Under the pieces are notes generated by a model, which was not told the DNA's origin, did no database searches, and saw only the letters and a program-made list of their open reading frames with translations. A DNA stretch of 64,000 nucleotides, taken from NCBI GenBank assembly GCA_047638695.1, contig JBLINY010000009.1, forward strand, positions 10,910 through 74,909. Reading direction: 5' to 3'. This document shows positions 9,111 through 18,164 of this stretch, in pieces (within the stretch, counting starts at the first letter, position 1; the number at the start of each line of letters is the position of its first letter). Source of the stretch: JAHECQ01 sp047638695. Its GTDB lineage: Bacteria > Actinomycetota > Acidimicrobiia > Acidimicrobiales > SZUA-35. The position numbers and the translations under genes are program-made.

Positions 9111-9180
9111 CTGTGTGGTGGGCCTGACTGTGTGGTGGGCCTGACTGTGTGGTGGGCCTGACTGTGTGGTGGGCCTGACC
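9097..9180. repeat. 17-bp tandem repeat over a stop codon
   Basis: Four perfect copies of tgtggtgggcctgactg (9097-9113, 9114-9130, 9131-9147, 9148-9164) are followed by a partial copy ending at 9180. The first copy contains the last codons and the TGA (9108-9110) of the propeller gene. Because 17 is not a multiple of three, the TGA of successive copies falls in all three frames. Confidence 0.95.
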
Positions 9181-9209
9181 GGCAGAACGGCCCGACTAGC
9201 GTCTCCAAC

Positions 9210-9344
9210 ATGGCCGGTCATCACACGGAACCGATCGATCCGCTCGAACGCCTGGCGGTCGTCTTGCTCTGCGTCATTGGCTTTCTGGCGATCTTGGCGT
9301 TGGGTTTCCTGGTGCTCGACCGCTCCGGCTTCATTCGGGCCTGA
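9210..9344 (+). CDS. small single-pass membrane protein, 44 residues
   Basis: An ATG at 9210 opens a 44-residue frame. It has a charged N-terminus (MAGHHTEPIDPLERL), one hydrophobic helix of about 22 residues (AVVLLCVIGF through LGFLVL) and a short tail DRSGFIRA. The arrangement is that of a real small membrane protein rather than random sequence. Its TGA (9342-9344) directly abuts the stop of the TPR gene on the other strand, so the two genes meet with no spacing at TGATCA. No family is recognised. Conservation in relatives would confirm it. Confidence 0.5.
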   Translation: MAGHHTEPIDPLERLAVVLLCVIGFLAILALGFLVLDRSGFIRA

Positions 9345-11003
9345 TCAGCCGCCAGCCATGGCTGCCTGGCTGCAATAGCAGGAGGCGTTGACCTCGACTT
9401 CGGAGCGGGCGAGGGCCAGATCGAGCTGTTGTTTGACGAGGCGGCATTCGGCTTCTTCGCCGCGCTGGCTGAGACACTGGTGTAGTCCATGGAGGCTCCA
9501 CAAGTTGTTGGGGTGCTGGCTGGCCCGACTGAGCGTGGCATCCAGCCCAAGGTCAGAGCGGTAGACGGCTTCGGCCTCCTCATATCGTTCCTGCTCGAGC
9601 AGTAGCGCACCGAGGGCATGGCGAGTTGGTTGCATCCAACCCCAGGGCTCGTCGTAGAGCAGGTTGTCCTCGATCTCGACCGCCTTCCGCAGATGACCGA
9701 ACGCGGTCTCGAAGTTGCCTCGCCGATACTCGAGCTCGCCGTTGAGCATGGCCTCAGCGACCTCAAGAACGTCCACCACCGTGTTGTTGTGCACCCTTCG
9801 CGTTTCGGGCACAGCAGCCTTGGCCTCGAGGAAGGCAGCCTTCTCGGCCTCGGCTTCGGGAACGTTCCCGAGAGCGGAGTGGGCGACGGCCTTGGCGTAG
9901 CGCATCAACGCGGTTGTGGCCGAGTAGAGCTCGGGGTCATCAGGGAGATCCTGGTCGATGATCTCCTGCCACCGTCCGAAGCGAACCAACACGTGTTGCT
10001 TCATGCCAATGAACGCTTCGGCCGCATCGGCGAACGGCGGTGATTCGATACGGAGGAAGTCCTCGGGAATGGTATCGATGAGCTCCTGGGCAGCCTCCAT
10101 AGCGGCGGTGTATCGGCCCATGAACATGGCCCCGTAGATGACGAAGTGGTGGTTGTGATTCCGATACAGGGTGTAGATGTTGTAGACCCCCTCACGTTCG
10201 ACCCATCGCCGGTCGGCCTCAACCGCCTTCTGGTTATACACAACCACGTCGTTGTAGTTGCCGCACAACACGTCGAGGTGCGTGGGCATGTGAATGAGGT
10301 GGCCACTATCGGGCACCATCTGACGCAGCCGATCTCCGGCTCGCAGCGCCAGCTCGGGGAATGGCGACATCTCCATGAGGTGCACGTAGAGGTGGAGAAG
10401 GCCTGGGTGTTCCCACGTCGATGGCATGGTGGCGAACGCATGCTCGAGCACCTCGCGAGCCTCGACCGTGCCGGCCCCGTCGGCGACGCCGCCCGTCTTC
10501 AAGTTCCACATCTGCCAGGGAGTCTCGTTGAGAATGGCATCGACAAAAACAGCTGCGATGTCGCGATCCTCGGGGTGGGCCTGCTGCACGGTGCGCATGG
10601 CGTTGGTGAACGCCTTGTTCCACGGCATTTGATCTTCGATGGGATCGGCCTGCGGGTAGCGCGATTCGAGCGCTTCAATCAGCGCCACTTCACCGGCAGT
10701 GCAACCATCGAGGTTGGCCAGCGCCAAGCTCATCGCACCATGGGCGCCACCAAGTAGCTTCGACTTGGTGAGCCGGTCCATCAGGTGCCACGGCATGTTG
10801 TAGTTGGGCCCGAGGGCAATGGCTTTGCCCCAGTACGCCATGGCACAAGTCGCGTCGGCCTCGGTCGCGTTCTCGAAACAGCTGATTGCCTCAGCGTGAT
10901 TGAACGCGTACAACCAATTTAGGCCGCGCTCGAACCACAGCTGAGTGTCGGGCGAGGTTGTCGTGATCGTGCGCGAGTAGTGGCCGAGATCGTAGTAATC
11001 CAC
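9345..11003 (-). CDS. tetratricopeptide repeat protein
   Basis: A 552-residue soluble protein built largely of TPR-like helical pairs. It starts DLGHYSRTITTTSPDTQLWF, a pattern seen in a family of uncharacterised TPR proteins of bacteria and eukaryotes. Repeats are visible at AEAISCFENATEADATCAMAYWG, and later at LEYRRGNFETAFGHLRKAVE and ERYEEAEAVYRSDLGLD. No enzyme motif is seen. The GTG start at 11003 lies 9 bases after the stop of the Baeyer-Villiger monooxygenase gene, so the two are almost certainly one operon. The role is unknown; protein-protein contact is the usual TPR function. Confidence 0.7.
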   Translation of the reverse strand: MDYYDLGHYSRTITTTSPDTQLWFERGLNWLYAFNHAEAISCFENATEADATCAMAYWGKAIALGPNYNMPWHLMDRLTKSKLLGGAHGAMSLALANLDGCTAGEVALIEALESRYPQADPIEDQMPWNKAFTNAMRTVQQAHPEDRDIAAVFVDAILNETPWQMWNLKTGGVADGAGTVEAREVLEHAFATMPSTWEHPGLLHLYVHLMEMSPFPELALRAGDRLRQMVPDSGHLIHMPTHLDVLCGNYNDVVVYNQKAVEADRRWVEREGVYNIYTLYRNHNHHFVIYGAMFMGRYTAAMEAAQELIDTIPEDFLRIESPPFADAAEAFIGMKQHVLVRFGRWQEIIDQDLPDDPELYSATTALMRYAKAVAHSALGNVPEAEAEKAAFLEAKAAVPETRRVHNNTVVDVLEVAEAMLNGELEYRRGNFETAFGHLRKAVEIEDNLLYDEPWGWMQPTRHALGALLLEQERYEEAEAVYRSDLGLDATLSRASQHPNNLWSLHGLHQCLSQRGEEAECRLVKQQLDLALARSEVEVNASCYCSQAAMAGG

Positions 11004-11012
11004 CCCGTAGGT

Positions 11013-12647
11013 TTACACCTGCGCCGGCGCCTTTGCCGAGGTAAAGGCAAACCCTTCGTAGTCGTTGGCGACAACGTCGTCGCATCGTTCGCGGTAGGCG
11101 CCCACTCCGCCGCAGTACGGCATGAACACCCGAGGCTTGCCAGGTATGTTGGCCCCCAGATACCACGAGTTGGCGTGCATCAGAAGACTGGGCTTGGCCA
11201 ACTCGTTCACGTGGTCGACCCAGGCGGTCTCGGCATCGGGTTCTGCCTCGATGAGTTCGAGGTCGTTCGATCGAAGGTGCATGACGATGTCGCTAATGAG
11301 CTCCACATGCTGCTCGATCGAAATGGGCATGTTGCTGAGGACCGAAGGTGACCCGGGGCCGGTGATCATGAACATGTTCGGGAAGCCAGCTGCGGTGAGC
11401 CCCAAGTAGGTGAGCGGGCCCGCAGCCCACTTGTCCTTCAGCTTCTCGTCGTTACGTCCACGAATGTCGATGCGATTGAACGAACCGGTCATGGCATCGA
11501 AGCCGGTGGCGTAGACGATGATGTCGAACTCGTGGTGGGTCTCGCCCGCCTGGATACCGGTTTCGGTGATCTCGAGGATCGGATGTTTGTTGATATCGAT
11601 GAGGTCGACGTTCGGTCGGTTGTAGGTGTCGAAGTAGTTGGTGTCGATCAGTACTCGCTTCGAACCGAACGGGTGATCGAGCGGCACCAGCTTCTCGGCC
11701 ATCTCAGGATCTTTCACCGTCTCGCGGATCTTGTTCCTGATGAATTCGCCGGCGTACTCGGCCGACTCGAGCTTCGTCCGTAAGTCGGAGAACGAGTTGA
11801 ACATGAACTTGAAGCCGCCGGCTTCCCACCCCTTTTCGAAGATCCGCTGGCGCTCTTCCTCTTCGAAATCGAGCGCCGAGCGGTCGACGACGTCGTAGGG
11901 GAAGCCGCCAATCGACTTTCGGGCCTTGTCGTAGATGGCGTCGTATTCCTTCTTGATCTCGTCGAGAACAGCCTTGTCAACGTTTCCATGTCGCGCAGGG
12001 ATGGCGTACTGGGGTGTGCGTTGGAAGACGGTGAGGTGGTCGGCCTGGGCGGCGATGACCGGAATCGACTGCACGCCGCTGGAGCCGGTTCCAATAACGG
12101 CCACCCGCTTGCCGGCAAAGTCGACACCCTCATGGGGCCACGCTCCGGTGTGGTAGGACTCACCCCCGTAGGTGTCGCGGCCCTTGAAGTCAGGAATTTG
12201 GCCCGTCGACAGGCAACCGATACCGGTAATCAGATACCGGGCGCTGTAGCGCTCGCCGGCATCAGTCTCGACGTCCCATCGTTCGGTCGTCTCGTTGAAG
12301 TGAGCCTTCAGCACCTTGGTGTTGAACGAGATATTGCGTCGCAGGTCGAAGCGATCGGCAACGTGATTGAGGTAGCTGAGAATCTCCGGCTGCTCGGGGT
12401 ACTTCCCGCTCCACTCCCATTCCTGCATCAATTTCTCGTCGAAGCCGAAGCAGTACATGTAGGACTCGGAGTCGCAGCGAGCTCCGGGGTAACGGTTCCA
12501 ATACCAGGTACCGCCGACGCCGGTCCCGGCCTCGATGACCTGCACATCGAGACCTTGCGTCTCGCGAAGGCGGTAGTTCATGAACAAGCCGGAGAACCCG
12601 GCCCCAATAACTACTGCGTCGAGCTCTCGTACCTTCAGCTCAGCCAT
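11013..12647 (-). CDS. Baeyer-Villiger-type flavin monooxygenase
   Basis: A 544-residue class B flavoprotein monooxygenase of the cyclohexanone-monooxygenase type. It has the FAD site GAGFSG at residues 16-21 and the Baeyer-Villiger fingerprint YGGESYHTGAWP, with the usual first phenylalanine replaced by tyrosine. The NADPH site GTGSSG (VAVIGTGSSGVQSIP) follows. These enzymes use NADPH and O2 to turn ketones into esters or lactones in the cytoplasm. A good ribosome site (agggagc) lies about 8 bases before ATG 12647. The upstream gene on the same strand is an AKR, so a path from alcohol or aldehyde through ketone to ester is possible but not shown. Confidence 0.88.
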   Translation of the reverse strand: MAELKVRELDAVVIGAGFSGLFMNYRLRETQGLDVQVIEAGTGVGGTWYWNRYPGARCDSESYMYCFGFDEKLMQEWEWSGKYPEQPEILSYLNHVADRFDLRRNISFNTKVLKAHFNETTERWDVETDAGERYSARYLITGIGCLSTGQIPDFKGRDTYGGESYHTGAWPHEGVDFAGKRVAVIGTGSSGVQSIPVIAAQADHLTVFQRTPQYAIPARHGNVDKAVLDEIKKEYDAIYDKARKSIGGFPYDVVDRSALDFEEEERQRIFEKGWEAGGFKFMFNSFSDLRTKLESAEYAGEFIRNKIRETVKDPEMAEKLVPLDHPFGSKRVLIDTNYFDTYNRPNVDLIDINKHPILEITETGIQAGETHHEFDIIVYATGFDAMTGSFNRIDIRGRNDEKLKDKWAAGPLTYLGLTAAGFPNMFMITGPGSPSVLSNMPISIEQHVELISDIVMHLRSNDLELIEAEPDAETAWVDHVNELAKPSLLMHANSWYLGANIPGKPRVFMPYCGGVGAYRERCDDVVANDYEGFAFTSAKAPAQV

Positions 12648-12760
12648 CTAAAAGCTCCCTAGCCAGACCGTGTTTTGGACATCCCCCGATGGGCAAGGCC
12701 GGCAACTACGAAGAATACGGCATCCAAGCCGGTCAGAGCGACCTCCCGTGGCAAATCCAC

Positions 12761-13777
12761 TCAGAGGCGCGAACGCCAGGGGCTGCCTTCTTTGGGATAC
12801 GGGTACTGCAGGTAGTACTCAGACTTCATTCGAACATGCTCGGCTGCTCGCTCGAAGGCGGCCACCACCGTTTCGGGCAACGGCCCGCCGGTGGCTGCCG
12901 CCATGATGGGCTCCAACTGCTCGATTCGGGATACCCCGACCAAGATTGCATCTCCCAGCGAGCCGTCGGCCGCTGAGTGATTTTGGGTCCAGCGCACGGC
13001 GGCTTCGAGCGTTGTCATGTTGGCCGCGTCGGCCGCTTGGGTTATCTCATCCAGCGCGGCGAACATCTCGTCGTGCTGCAAGTAGCGCTCCTCGTACTGC
13101 TTGACCCGGCGAGACTGAGCGAAGCGATCGACCCCTTTCACCGGGGCGACTCCCTTTTTGTACTTTCCGGTGAGGAATCCGCTGGCTAGGGAGCCGTGGG
13201 TGTAATAGCGAATGCCGTAGTTACGTAGCACGGGCACCAGCTCGTATTCGGCTGTGCGGTTGAGAGCGTTGTACACACCCTGGTAGACGGTGGGCATGAC
13301 GTAGCCCTTGCGATGGCAATACTGCGCGATCTCGACCACCTGCCAGGCCGGGAAGTTGGATAGTCCGAACTCGTCAAGTTGGCCGGCGGCGTGGCACTGG
13401 TCGATCTCGGCCAGGGTGTCCTCGAGCGGATACTCGATAGACGGCATGTGCAGGTAGTAAATCGCGACGGAGTCTCGCTTGAGTGCAGTGAGCGTCTGCT
13501 CCATCTGGGCGACCGGTCCGCCCGGGAGGCTCGGATGGTACTTCGTGCCGATCCGCATGCCTTGGCCAGCCGGAACTCGACCAATGACGGCCTCACAATT
13601 GCCGTTCTGGTAGACCCGGGAGGTGTCGAGTTCCTCGCCTCCGAGCCGGGCAAACGCAGCCATGAGGTTGTCGCACGACTCGTCGCTCGAGAGCGGATGA
13701 TCGCGAGTTGTCTCTTTGGGCTTACCAAACGCGACGGCACCCAGCACGACGGGCGCCGGAGTAGTTCGAGTGATCAT
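12761..13777 (-). CDS. aldo/keto reductase (AKR7-like)
   Basis: A 338-residue aldo/keto reductase. The active-site region reads EELDTSRVYQNGNCE, with the DxxxxY pair as in the aflatoxin-aldehyde reductase group (AKR7). The lysine segment is GTKYHP, and the cofactor-binding C-terminus is VGVSRIEQLEPIM. It lies 113 bases upstream of the Baeyer-Villiger monooxygenase gene on the same strand and is divergent, with a gap of about 108 bases, from the flavoprotein gene at 13886. The carbonyl substrate is unknown. Confidence 0.82.
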   Translation of the reverse strand: MITRTTPAPVVLGAVAFGKPKETTRDHPLSSDESCDNLMAAFARLGGEELDTSRVYQNGNCEAVIGRVPAGQGMRIGTKYHPSLPGGPVAQMEQTLTALKRDSVAIYYLHMPSIEYPLEDTLAEIDQCHAAGQLDEFGLSNFPAWQVVEIAQYCHRKGYVMPTVYQGVYNALNRTAEYELVPVLRNYGIRYYTHGSLASGFLTGKYKKGVAPVKGVDRFAQSRRVKQYEERYLQHDEMFAALDEITQAADAANMTTLEAAVRWTQNHSAADGSLGDAILVGVSRIEQLEPIMAAATGGPLPETVVAAFERAAEHVRMKSEYYLQYPYPKEGSPWRSRL

Positions 13778-13885
13778 GAAGATGAAGGTAGTTCACGGGA
13801 AGCGCGGCGGCCCTTGCCCGTATTTTGGTGATCTCGGCCGGTTGATCTGACGCTACGCAGACAGCGCCGTACCATCCGCACTGTG

Positions 13886-15061
13886 ATGCCAATACTGACC
13901 AGCAAAGAATCCGAGTTGGTCGCCGCGGCCGAGGGTCTTCATCAAGAGCTGATCGAACGAGGCAATGAGATCGACGAGCTGAGACAGCTGCCGCAGGACA
14001 TTGCCGAGCGGATGGCCGAGCTTGGATTCTACCGTCTTCTGGTGCCGGCCGAGCTGGGCGGCCTCGAAGCCAGTCCGGCTGCCTTCTGTCGTATCTCCGA
14101 GGTGCTGGCGCAAGCCAACGGCTCGACGGCGTGGTGCATGTTCATCGGAACCACATCGCAGTATTTGTTCGGAGCGCTCGAGTCGAGCCTGTTGGCCAAG
14201 ATGTTGGAGAACCCCAACGTGATCACGAGTGGTGTGTTCGCCGACAGCGGAACTGCGTTAGCTGCGGTGCGTGATGGCGAACCGGGGTATGTGATCAACG
14301 GCCATTGGTCGTGGGGTTCCGGTTGTCACAATGCCGCCTGGATCTCGGGAGGAGTGCATGAGGTCGACGCTGATGGCGAGCCGGTCAATCGTGCTGATCC
14401 GGTCACGCGGGTCTTCTTTCAGCCCGACGAGATCGAGATAATGGACAACTGGCACGTGTCAGGTCTTCGGGGTAGTGGCTCGAGCGACTACGCGGCCGCC
14501 GAGGTTTGGGTGCCGGCCGAGCGCATGGCGACATCGGTTGACAACAAGGCCCATAGCGACCGGCCCATCTACCGTTTCCCTCGCTTTGGTGTGCTGGGCA
14601 TTCCGATCGGCGCTATCGCCATGGGAATGGCGCGGGCCAGCATCGACGAGGTGATGCGAGTAGCGAGCGAGAAAACGCCTATGGGAAGCCGTCGCACCCT
14701 GGCCATGCGGCCGTCGTTGCATTCAGCGATCGCTGTTGCCGATACCGAGCTGTCGGCGGCCCGTGCCTGGTTTTACCAGACGGTCGAAGCCGCGTGGGCC
14801 CACGCCCAGGAGGCACCAGAGACACTCGATCATCGACGGGCCATTCGCACTGCCAATGTGCATGCGGTGAAAACAGCCGTGCGGGTGATCGACACTATGT
14901 ACACCTCTGTGGGTGGCACATCGGTGTATGAAACATCGTGCCTGCAGCGCCATTTCCGCGATGTGCACGTCGCTACCCAACACATGATGGTGTCGGACTC
15001 GGTAATGGAAGTGTCCGGCCGCATCATGCTGGGGCTCGACGACAAAGGATTTGGTATCTAG
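13886..15061 (+). CDS. acyl-CoA dehydrogenase-fold flavoprotein (HsaA-like monooxygenase)
   Basis: A 391-residue protein with the acyl-CoA dehydrogenase fold. The N-terminal helical domain (AERMAELGFYRLLVPAELGG), the middle beta-domain (WSWGSGCHNAAW) and the C-terminal four-helix bundle ending in the LQRHFRDVHVATQH pattern all match the flavin-dependent hydroxylase branch (HsaA, HpaC-partnered phenol or steroid hydroxylases) better than true dehydrogenases. Such enzymes take reduced flavin from a separate reductase and hydroxylate aromatic rings. I choose ATG 13886 over the GTG three bases earlier. A CoA transferase gene follows after 31 bases on the same strand. Confidence 0.75.
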   Translation: MPILTSKESELVAAAEGLHQELIERGNEIDELRQLPQDIAERMAELGFYRLLVPAELGGLEASPAAFCRISEVLAQANGSTAWCMFIGTTSQYLFGALESSLLAKMLENPNVITSGVFADSGTALAAVRDGEPGYVINGHWSWGSGCHNAAWISGGVHEVDADGEPVNRADPVTRVFFQPDEIEIMDNWHVSGLRGSGSSDYAAAEVWVPAERMATSVDNKAHSDRPIYRFPRFGVLGIPIGAIAMGMARASIDEVMRVASEKTPMGSRRTLAMRPSLHSAIAVADTELSAARAWFYQTVEAAWAHAQEAPETLDHRRAIRTANVHAVKTAVRVIDTMYTSVGGTSVYETSCLQRHFRDVHVATQHMMVSDSVMEVSGRIMLGLDDKGFGI

Positions 15062-15092
15062 CGATCTCCCCAGGCGTTCGTATGCTCAGGGC

Positions 15093-16253
15093 ATGTCGCT
15101 TGCAGGTGTTTCGGTCGTCGAGTTTTGCGAGGTGGCCGCAGGGCCCTACTGCGCCATGCTTTTGGCTGACCAGGGGGCTGATGTGGTCAAGGTCGAGAAA
15201 CCGGATGGCGATGCAATGCGATCCTGGCCTCCGCTCACCCCGACCAATGACGGCGCCGACGACGGCTACAGCGAAAACTTTGCGTCGGTAAACCGAAGCA
15301 AGCGTTCGGTTGTGCTCGACATGAAGACCGAACCGGGATTGGCTGCGGCCAAAGCCCTCATCGCTCGGGCCGATGTGGTGATCGAGAATTACCGACCTGG
15401 AGTGATGGCAAAGCTGGGTATCGACTACGAAGCCATGTCGGCGGTGAACCCGGGGGTGACCTACTGCTCAATTTCCGCCTTCGGTCAGGAAGGGCCGCGG
15501 GCGACCGAGGGTGGTTTCGACCTCACGATGCAGGCCATGGCCGGTGTCATGAGCGTCACTGGCGAACCCGGAGGAGCTCCGGTGAAGTGCGGCGTTCCCT
15601 TGTGCGACTTTGTGGCGGGACTGTATGGCGCGTTCGGAATCGCGTCGGCGTTACGGGAACGGGAGCAGACGGGCAAAGGCCAGCACATTGATGTCTCGAT
15701 GCTGGGGACGACCTTGGCCATCGGTGCCCTCCAGACCAGCGAATTCTTCGGCACCGGAGCCGACCCGCGTAAGCTCGGATCAGCTCACCCTCGCAACGCC
15801 CCCTACCAAGCCTTTCGCTCCGCCGATGGCCACTTTGGCATGGCTGCTGGCAACAACAGCCTTTGGGAGCGAGTTTGTGAGGTCGTTGCCCTGCCCGAAC
15901 TGGTCGGAGACCAGCGCTACCTGACGCCGGCGCTGCGCGCTGGCAACCAAGATGGCCTCCGCGAAACCCTCGAGGCCGTGTTCACGACACAATCCTCGTC
16001 CCACTGGCTGACGGCGTTCGCTGCAGTCGGCGTGCCGTCGAGCCCAATCAACTCGTACTCCGACGCGCTCGCCGACCCACAGGTTGAGCACATGGGTTGG
16101 GTACGCGACATGACCTTGCCGAACGGGGTGCAGACCGAAACGTTCGGTCCTGCCCTACGCGTCAACGGCCAGTCGCTACCGATTCAGTTCGGCCCACCGC
16201 TGCTGGGCCAACATACTGACGAGGTTCTGGCTGAACTAGGCCTCTCGCTCTAA
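15093..16253 (+). CDS. CaiB/BaiF-type CoA transferase
   Basis: A 386-residue class III CoA transferase. It opens with SLAGVSVVEFCEVAAGPYCAM and DQGADVVKVEKP. The catalytic aspartate is present in VPLCDFVAGLYG. The family moves CoA from one acyl-CoA to another carboxylic acid through an aspartyl-CoA anhydride. The start at ATG 15093 matches the family N-terminus; an upstream GTG would add unrelated residues. It follows the HsaA-like flavoprotein gene, so it may activate the acid made or consumed there. Donor and acceptor are unknown. Confidence 0.85.
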   Translation: MSLAGVSVVEFCEVAAGPYCAMLLADQGADVVKVEKPDGDAMRSWPPLTPTNDGADDGYSENFASVNRSKRSVVLDMKTEPGLAAAKALIARADVVIENYRPGVMAKLGIDYEAMSAVNPGVTYCSISAFGQEGPRATEGGFDLTMQAMAGVMSVTGEPGGAPVKCGVPLCDFVAGLYGAFGIASALREREQTGKGQHIDVSMLGTTLAIGALQTSEFFGTGADPRKLGSAHPRNAPYQAFRSADGHFGMAAGNNSLWERVCEVVALPELVGDQRYLTPALRAGNQDGLRETLEAVFTTQSSSHWLTAFAAVGVPSSPINSYSDALADPQVEHMGWVRDMTLPNGVQTETFGPALRVNGQSLPIQFGPPLLGQHTDEVLAELGLSL

Positions 16254-16267
16254 CCCGGTGACCTGCG

Positions 16268-16324
16268 GAATCTCAGCCTCTTGGAATATCAGCCGTGTCG
16301 AATATCAGACTCGTGAACTCTCAG
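16268..16324. repeat. 16-bp imperfect tandem repeat over a stop codon
   Basis: About three and a half copies of a unit like gaatatcagccgtgtc lie at 16268-16283, 16284-16299, 16300-16315 and 16316-16324. Every copy holds TCA, and the last TCA (16321-16323) is the stop codon of the dehydratase gene on the minus strand. The array fills the gap between two convergent genes. Confidence 0.8.
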
Positions 16325-18096
16325 TGGTTATTACGGGGCAGGCCTTTGGTGCGGGCAATATCTTGATAGGCGACCGCTGGCTTGAGCACCATGCCTTCGT
16401 CGAATTGCGAGACGATGCCGCGCTGAATCTCCTGCCACGGTGTTTGGCTATCGGGGTAGGCGAAGCCACCGGCAGCTTCGAGCTCGGCCGCTCGACGGGC
16501 TAGCTCGTCGTCGGCCACCAACATATTGGCGGTACCGGCACGAAGATCGATGCGGATGCGGTCACCCGTCTGGAGGAGGGCCAGCCCGCCCCCGGCCGCG
16601 GCCTCAGGGGAAGCATTCAGGATCGAGGGTGATCCGGACGTACCCGACTGCCTGCCGTCGCCGATGCAGGGAAGTGAGTGCACACCCCTGACCAGCAACG
16701 CTGCAGGGGGCTGCATGTTCACCACTTCAGCTCCGCCCGGGTAGCCGATTGGGCCAGCGCCGCGAACAATCAGCATGGCGTCTTCGTCGATCCCCAGTTC
16801 GGGGTCTTCGATGCGGTGGTGATAGTCCTCGGGGCCGTCGAAAACAAAGGCGGTGCCTTCCCAAGCGTCGGGGCTGTCGGGATTCGACAGATACCGCTGA
16901 CGGAACTCTTCGGAGATGACGCTGGTCTTCATGATGGCGCTGTCGAAAAGGTTGCCGGTGAGGTGAACGAAGCCCGCGGTCTCGGCGATGGCGTTGTCGA
17001 CCGAACGAATGACGTCGGTGTCTTCGATGGGTGCGTCGCCGCAGTTCTCGCCGATGGACTGTCCGTTCACCGTGCCGGCTTCGGGGTGGGGGAGCAGGCC
17101 ATTGCGCATCAACTCGCCAACAACGCCGGGCACACCGCCTGCGTGGTGGTAGTCCTCGCCCAGGTACTCACCGGCTGGCTGAAGATTCACCAACAGGGGG
17201 ATTCGGTGGCCGAGGGCCTGCCAGTCATCGTTGTCGAGCGGAACATCCAGGTGGCGGGCAATGGCGTTGAGGTGGATCGGGGCATTCGTCGAACCACCGA
17301 TGGCCGAGTTGACGACGATGGCGTTCTCGAATGCCTCGCGGGTCATGACATCAGATGGTCGGAGGTCTTCGTGAACCATTTCGACAATGCGCTTGCCCGT
17401 CTCGTACGCCATCTGCGCCCGCTCGCGGTACGGCGCTGGGATTGAGGCTGAACCGGGCAGCTGCATACCGAGGGCCTCGGCTAGTGAGTTCATGGTGGTC
17501 GCGGTACCCATCGTGTTGCAGTAGCCGGTGCTCGGAGCGGACGAGGCAACGAGGTCGAGAAAACCCTCGTCATCGATCTCGCCCGATGCCCGCATCTCGC
17601 GGGCCTTCCACACGATTGTGCCCGAACCGGTGCGCTCGCCTTTGTGCCAACCATTCAGCATTGGACCAACCGATAGGGCAATGGCGGGAAGGTTCACCGT
17701 CGCGGCCGCCATCAGGCACGCCGGGGTGGTCTTGTCACAGCCGATGGTGAGAACGACGCCATCGAGTGGGTAACCGTGGAGCAGTTCGACCAAACCGAGG
17801 TACGCCAGGTTGCGGTCGAGCGACGCTGTTGGGCGTTTGCCAGTCTCCTGAATGGGGTGTACCGGAAACTCGAAGCAAAGTCCGCCTGCTTCCCGGATGC
17901 CTTCGCGCACGCGCTTGGCCAGCTCGAGATGGTGCCGGTTACAAGGCGAAAGGTCGGATCCAGTTTGGGCGATGCCGATTATTGGCTTGCCCGACTGCAA
18001 CTCGGCACGGGTGAGCCCATAGTTGAGGTAGCGCTCGAGATAGAGGGCCGTCATTCCCGGGTCGGCTGGGTCGTTGAACCACGCTTCTGATCGCAT
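16321..18096 (-). CDS. IlvD/Edd-family dehydratase (sugar-acid dehydratase-like)
   Basis: A 591-residue iron-sulfur dehydratase of the dihydroxy-acid/phosphogluconate dehydratase family. The cluster cysteines are in SDLSPCNRH, TIGCDKTTPAC and GYCNTMGTATTMN. The GYCNTMG form, and the N-terminus RSEAWFNDPADPGMTALY, fit the pentonate/sugar-acid dehydratase branch (arabonate or xylonate type) better than valine/isoleucine biosynthesis. The likely reaction is dehydration of an aldonic acid to its 2-keto-3-deoxy form. I prefer ATG 18096 over a GTG 18 bases upstream because homologues begin at this residue. It is divergent from the epimerase at 18165, which may act on the same sugar. Confidence 0.82.
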   Translation of the reverse strand: MRSEAWFNDPADPGMTALYLERYLNYGLTRAELQSGKPIIGIAQTGSDLSPCNRHHLELAKRVREGIREAGGLCFEFPVHPIQETGKRPTASLDRNLAYLGLVELLHGYPLDGVVLTIGCDKTTPACLMAAATVNLPAIALSVGPMLNGWHKGERTGSGTIVWKAREMRASGEIDDEGFLDLVASSAPSTGYCNTMGTATTMNSLAEALGMQLPGSASIPAPYRERAQMAYETGKRIVEMVHEDLRPSDVMTREAFENAIVVNSAIGGSTNAPIHLNAIARHLDVPLDNDDWQALGHRIPLLVNLQPAGEYLGEDYHHAGGVPGVVGELMRNGLLPHPEAGTVNGQSIGENCGDAPIEDTDVIRSVDNAIAETAGFVHLTGNLFDSAIMKTSVISEEFRQRYLSNPDSPDAWEGTAFVFDGPEDYHHRIEDPELGIDEDAMLIVRGAGPIGYPGGAEVVNMQPPAALLVRGVHSLPCIGDGRQSGTSGSPSILNASPEAAAGGGLALLQTGDRIRIDLRAGTANMLVADDELARRAAELEAAGGFAYPDSQTPWQEIQRGIVSQFDEGMVLKPAVAYQDIARTKGLPRNNH

Positions 18097-18164
18097 GGCC
18101 AGCACCTTAGCCACCCTTGGAAAACCGGCCCTGGAACAAGGGCACGGAAATATAGAGTCTCCAC

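Noticed and set aside
9108..9178. TGA repeats read as selenocysteine sites
   Set aside because: No sequence after the TGA matches the protein family and the array runs in three frames; the TGA is an ordinary stop.
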